Shown here piece after piece: positions 61,826 to 64,000 of a DNA stretch of 64,000 nt; positions within the stretch are counted from its first letter, which is position 1; every line of letters begins with the position of its first letter. The notes under the pieces were generated by a model. The model was not told where the DNA came from. It was given only the letters and a program-made list of their open reading frames with translations, and ran no database searches. Source of the stretch: an uncultured Clostridia bacterium (lineage in GTDB: Bacteria; Bacillota; Clostridia; Oscillospirales; Ruminococcaceae). Both the position numbers and the translations under genes were made by a program. The stretch spans positions 1-64,000 of the forward strand of contig CAMELR010000009.1 in NCBI GenBank assembly GCA_945923775.1. Direction: 5' to 3'.

Positions 61826-62554
61826 ATGTTCAGAAGCAAAAGACAGCAGGAGATATTGGAATCCACAGAATCAAAGCTCGCGAAGATGTTCGAGGAGATG
61901 AACACCGAGAAGCGCCCCGACAACGGCAGGATCGTATGCGAGACGGAATGCACCATGGCGCGTATCCGCTCGTTTTCCGACTTTATGTACCTGATGAAGG
62001 TGCGCCCGCTTCAGACTGCGTGCTACTATGCGGCGGCGGTGCTTTTCCTGCTTATGCTGGCGGCGTTCTGGTGCACGGAGTGGCTCCTGGGCGCGGTTTT
62101 CGCGGTGCTTTTTCTCGTCTGCGCAACGCTTCCGCACAACATGCGGATACAGTATTTCAACAAGCGCGCCGACAAGCTGGAGAACAGCTTCGGCAAGGTC
62201 ATCAGCGTGGATCTTTCCGCGGAGGATAAGCTCACGCTGACCATCAGCGCGCCCGATCAGGCGGAGTCCGACGGCGCCGCCGTCCCGGAACGCGGTGAGG
62301 CTTCCGCGAGGGTTTCCGAGGCGCTCCGAGACAAGAACGCCCGCGTTGTCGAGATACCATATAAAAATATCTACAGAGCCTACGAGTGCAGCCACAGCTT
62401 CTATCTCTTCCCGGTGATGGAAAACAAGGACGAGCAGCTCGACGCCATTATCTGCGACAAGACGCAGTTCATCTGCGGGACCCCCATGCAGGCAAGGGAC
62501 AGGCTCGCAAGAGGCTGCGGCAAACGGTTCAAGATAAAGGTCAAAAAAGCCTGA
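61826..62554 (+). CDS. YcxB-like membrane protein
   Basis: A 242-residue protein. Residues about 62-102 form two membrane helices in a hairpin. The C-terminal half resembles the YcxB-like domain, with a VVEIPYKNIYRAYECSHSFYLFP segment and an end that aligns with the family pattern. The family's function is unknown. The start at 61826 follows GAAAGGAA; a longer frame from 61736 overlaps the promoter. It is monocistronic, with a weak AAAAAGCC/GGCGTTTTT hairpin overlapping its stop. Confidence 0.7.
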   Translation: MFRSKRQQEILESTESKLAKMFEEMNTEKRPDNGRIVCETECTMARIRSFSDFMYLMKVRPLQTACYYAAAVLFLLMLAAFWCTEWLLGAVFAVLFLVCATLPHNMRIQYFNKRADKLENSFGKVISVDLSAEDKLTLTISAPDQAESDGAAVPERGEASARVSEALRDKNARVVEIPYKNIYRAYECSHSFYLFPVMENKDEQLDAIICDKTQFICGTPMQARDRLARGCGKRFKIKVKKA

Positions 62555-62659
62555 GGCGTTTTTACACAATGTGGTATGAAACAGCATAGCAGGGTTTTGT
62601 TATGTTTGCCAAAAATCACAAAAAAATTTGTTCAATTATTAGAAAATCAACATTATGCC

Positions 62660-62689
62660 TTGATTTATTAGGAATGTTTATTGTATAAT
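62660..62689 (+). promoter_or_regulatory. Promoter of the PilZ-domain gene
   Basis: TTGATT (62660-62665), 18-base spacer, perfect TATAAT (62684-62689). The leader of about 120 bases has no motif that I recognise. Confidence 0.65.
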
Positions 62690-62814
62690 GTAAACAAGAG
62701 TATTCTGGCAAATAGCGTGCTTTCATGGTTTGTTTGATGGTATCTAAGGGGTTCGGGCGCTGTTCTGCGTGCGGGCGGGGTTGCTCTGTTTACTATTTTA
62801 TTGTAAGAGGATTG

Positions 62815-63486
62815 ATGCGGTTGTTATTTGGAACTAAAATAGTTAAGACAGAAATTCTGGCTCAGAATGGAACCTTACTTGCCTCGGCAGAGCGCAATTT
62901 CGTTTTCCCGAAAAACATAGAATCCAGCGAGGAAAGTATCCTTATCATCAAGGGAAAGGATCTCCCGGAGCTTGAGCGCGGCACAAGAGTGGACGTTATC
63001 GCTTACTCCAAGGCGGGCGACCGCATAAAATACGCCGGGGATATCTCTATGTCCCACAACAGGCAGATGAATATTTCCCTGCTCAAATCCAACAGCACCC
63101 AGGTGCTCGAGGAACGCAGGCGGTACTTCAAGATAAAGGTCGAGCTGTCCGGCAGGGCGCTTTTCGTGGTTCGCGATGAGAACACCATTCGCTTTGAAGA
63201 GCCCGTCGCTGTAGAGATCCACGACATCAACGTCGGCGGTATCTTCCTGACCAGCGCGTACGAGTTCCACAAGGACGACAGCGCATGCGTTGATATCGAG
63301 CTGATGGACGGTTATCACCTCAACACGATGGCTACCATACTCAGGGTGCAGACCGACAGCGACGGCGAGACCACCGGCTACGGCTGCGCGTTCGAGGCGC
63401 TCACCGCCGCACAGGAGGACGCTATCGGCAGATACATAAACTATGTGCAGCTCCTTATGCGCGCAAAGCAGGGCGAGCAGGACTAA
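62815..63486 (+). CDS. YcgR-like PilZ-domain protein with altered ligand motif
   Basis: A 223-residue protein. Residues about 1-90 look like a YcgR N-terminal beta domain and residues about 95-210 a PilZ domain. The canonical c-di-GMP motifs are RxxxR and (D/N)xSxxG; here they read RRRYFK (Lys for the second Arg) and DINVGG (Asn for Ser), so ligand binding may be weakened or changed. YcgR-family proteins slow flagellar motors when c-di-GMP is high. The ATG at 62815 follows AAGAGGA; the frame extends upstream to 62725 without a ribosome site. Confidence 0.8.
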   Translation: MRLLFGTKIVKTEILAQNGTLLASAERNFVFPKNIESSEESILIIKGKDLPELERGTRVDVIAYSKAGDRIKYAGDISMSHNRQMNISLLKSNSTQVLEERRRYFKIKVELSGRALFVVRDENTIRFEEPVAVEIHDINVGGIFLTSAYEFHKDDSACVDIELMDGYHLNTMATILRVQTDSDGETTGYGCAFEALTAAQEDAIGRYINYVQLLMRAKQGEQD

Positions 63487-63555
63487 CGCATTTTCACACA
63501 GCGCGGCGATACCGCGTCAGGTGACAGATAAAATATTATTCAGGGGGATAAGATA

Positions 63556-64000
63556 ATGGGCAATTTGAAGCTGAAGATCGTGCTTACCGCTGTCATGCTG
63601 GTATTCGCGATAGTTCCGGCGGTGATCGTCGGGGCAATAGGCACATTTTCCGTTATGGGATACGAAAGGTCTGCCAAGGAGAATACCCTCCAGCAGGTGG
63701 GTGAGTCCAAATCTGCCGCAATTAAGCAGGCGTTCAAAAGCTATTCCTCCATCGTGGGGGCTATCGCAAAGAGCGAGGCGGTTGTTGACGTCGCCCACGG
63801 AATGGGCAGCGCTGACGCGGAGCTTGAAGCCGCAGTTGCTGCGGATCCGGATATCCTCGATATGATGATCCTCGATGACAGCGGTACCGTTATCGCGGCT
63901 GTCAACGGCAGCGAGGGCGGAGTTTTTGAGAACCTCCCGATGAACGATCAGGGCGTTATCAATATGCCGTCTGTTTCTGAAATGCTCAACTGGACCAGCT
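63556..64000 (+). CDS. Methyl-accepting chemotaxis protein, N-terminal part (cut by window edge)
   Basis: The first 148 residues of a membrane receptor. An N-terminal membrane helix (about residues 6-34) is followed by an extracytoplasmic helix with YERSAKENTLQQVGESKSAAI and then a Cache/PAS-like sensor segment with ILDMMILDDSGTVIA. This layout is typical of clostridial chemoreceptors. The signalling half lies outside the window, so it could also be another sensor with a Cache domain. CAGGGGG before the ATG is a good ribosome site. It lies 69 bases after the PilZ gene and may be co-transcribed. Confidence 0.75.
   Translation, partial: MGNLKLKIVLTAVMLVFAIVPAVIVGAIGTFSVMGYERSAKENTLQQVGESKSAAIKQAFKSYSSIVGAIAKSEAVVDVAHGMGSADAELEAAVAADPDILDMMILDDSGTVIAAVNGSEGGVFENLPMNDQGVINMPSVSEMLNWTS

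Noticed and set aside
63487-63555. Sigma-28 promoter before the chemoreceptor gene
   Set aside because: A GGCGATACC sequence is faintly similar to the -10 element, but no -35 lies at the right distance.

Overview
The window looks like a chromosomal segment of a motile, strictly anaerobic, saccharolytic member of the class Clostridia, most likely Oscillospiraceae/Ruminococcaceae. Reasons: Gram-positive style flagellar genes (FliY, FlbD, CheC, CheD and the clostridial fliE-to-fliA order), pyruvate:ferredoxin oxidoreductase, a cellobiose phosphorylase, a GntR/YtrA-ABC module, near-consensus sigma-A promoters, AGGAGG ribosome sites and intrinsic terminators throughout. No rRNA, tRNA, CRISPR array, insertion sequence or phage gene was seen. 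The species cannot be named from the sequence alone.

Layout. (1) 136-5277, plus strand: a PHP-domain hydrolase, a 726-residue four-part protein (PRTase, TRSP, StiP-like, PELOTA), a HAD phosphatase and hemZ. The middle genes match the nucleoside-like-metabolite module otherwise known from tellurite-resistance (Ter) operons, here without ter genes in view. (2) 5412-5726: a small membrane protein. (3) 5805-11811, minus strand: a compact type II FAS/PKS-like operon transcribed acyltransferase, ACP, fused KS plus CLF-like KS, ketoreductase, dehydratase, phosphopantetheinyl transferase, iron-sulfur-type flavoprotein. (4) 12298-17592: cellobiose phosphorylase, an orphan OmpR-like regulator with a degenerate receiver, and a methionyl-tRNA synthetase-like protein. 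(5) 17799-21574: a self-contained GntR/ABC transporter operon with a probable operator. (6) 21818-48104: one long flagellar/chemotaxis locus from flgB to cheD, with an internal promoter before motB and an internal terminator between cheY and fliO. fliL, flhF, flhG, cheA, cheW, cheB, cheR and the filament genes are not in it. (7) 48356-51925: pyruvate:ferredoxin oxidoreductase behind a strong promoter and a structured leader. (8) 61533 down to 52099, minus strand: ten closely packed genes (PASTA pseudokinase, pheA, ispD, response regulator, histidine kinase, unknown protein, Cu/Zn-SOD-like protein, ahcY, DUF2625-like, punA) that read as one operon from a consensus promoter at 61607-61635. (9) 61760-64000, plus strand: a YcxB-like membrane protein, a PilZ/YcgR-like protein and the start of a methyl-accepting chemotaxis protein cut by the window edge.

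How it fits together. The flagellar locus provides the basal body, hook, export gate, stator, switch and a CheY/CheC/CheD/FliY adaptation set. The PilZ protein and the chemoreceptor at the right edge may feed into the same motility system. Cellobiose phosphorylase and pyruvate:ferredoxin oxidoreductase are central to fermentation of plant sugar, and their visibly biased codon choice suggests high expression. The best candidates for under-described biology are the ter-less four-domain PRTase/TRSP/StiP/PELOTA locus and the small KS-CLF-fusion lipid or polyene cluster.
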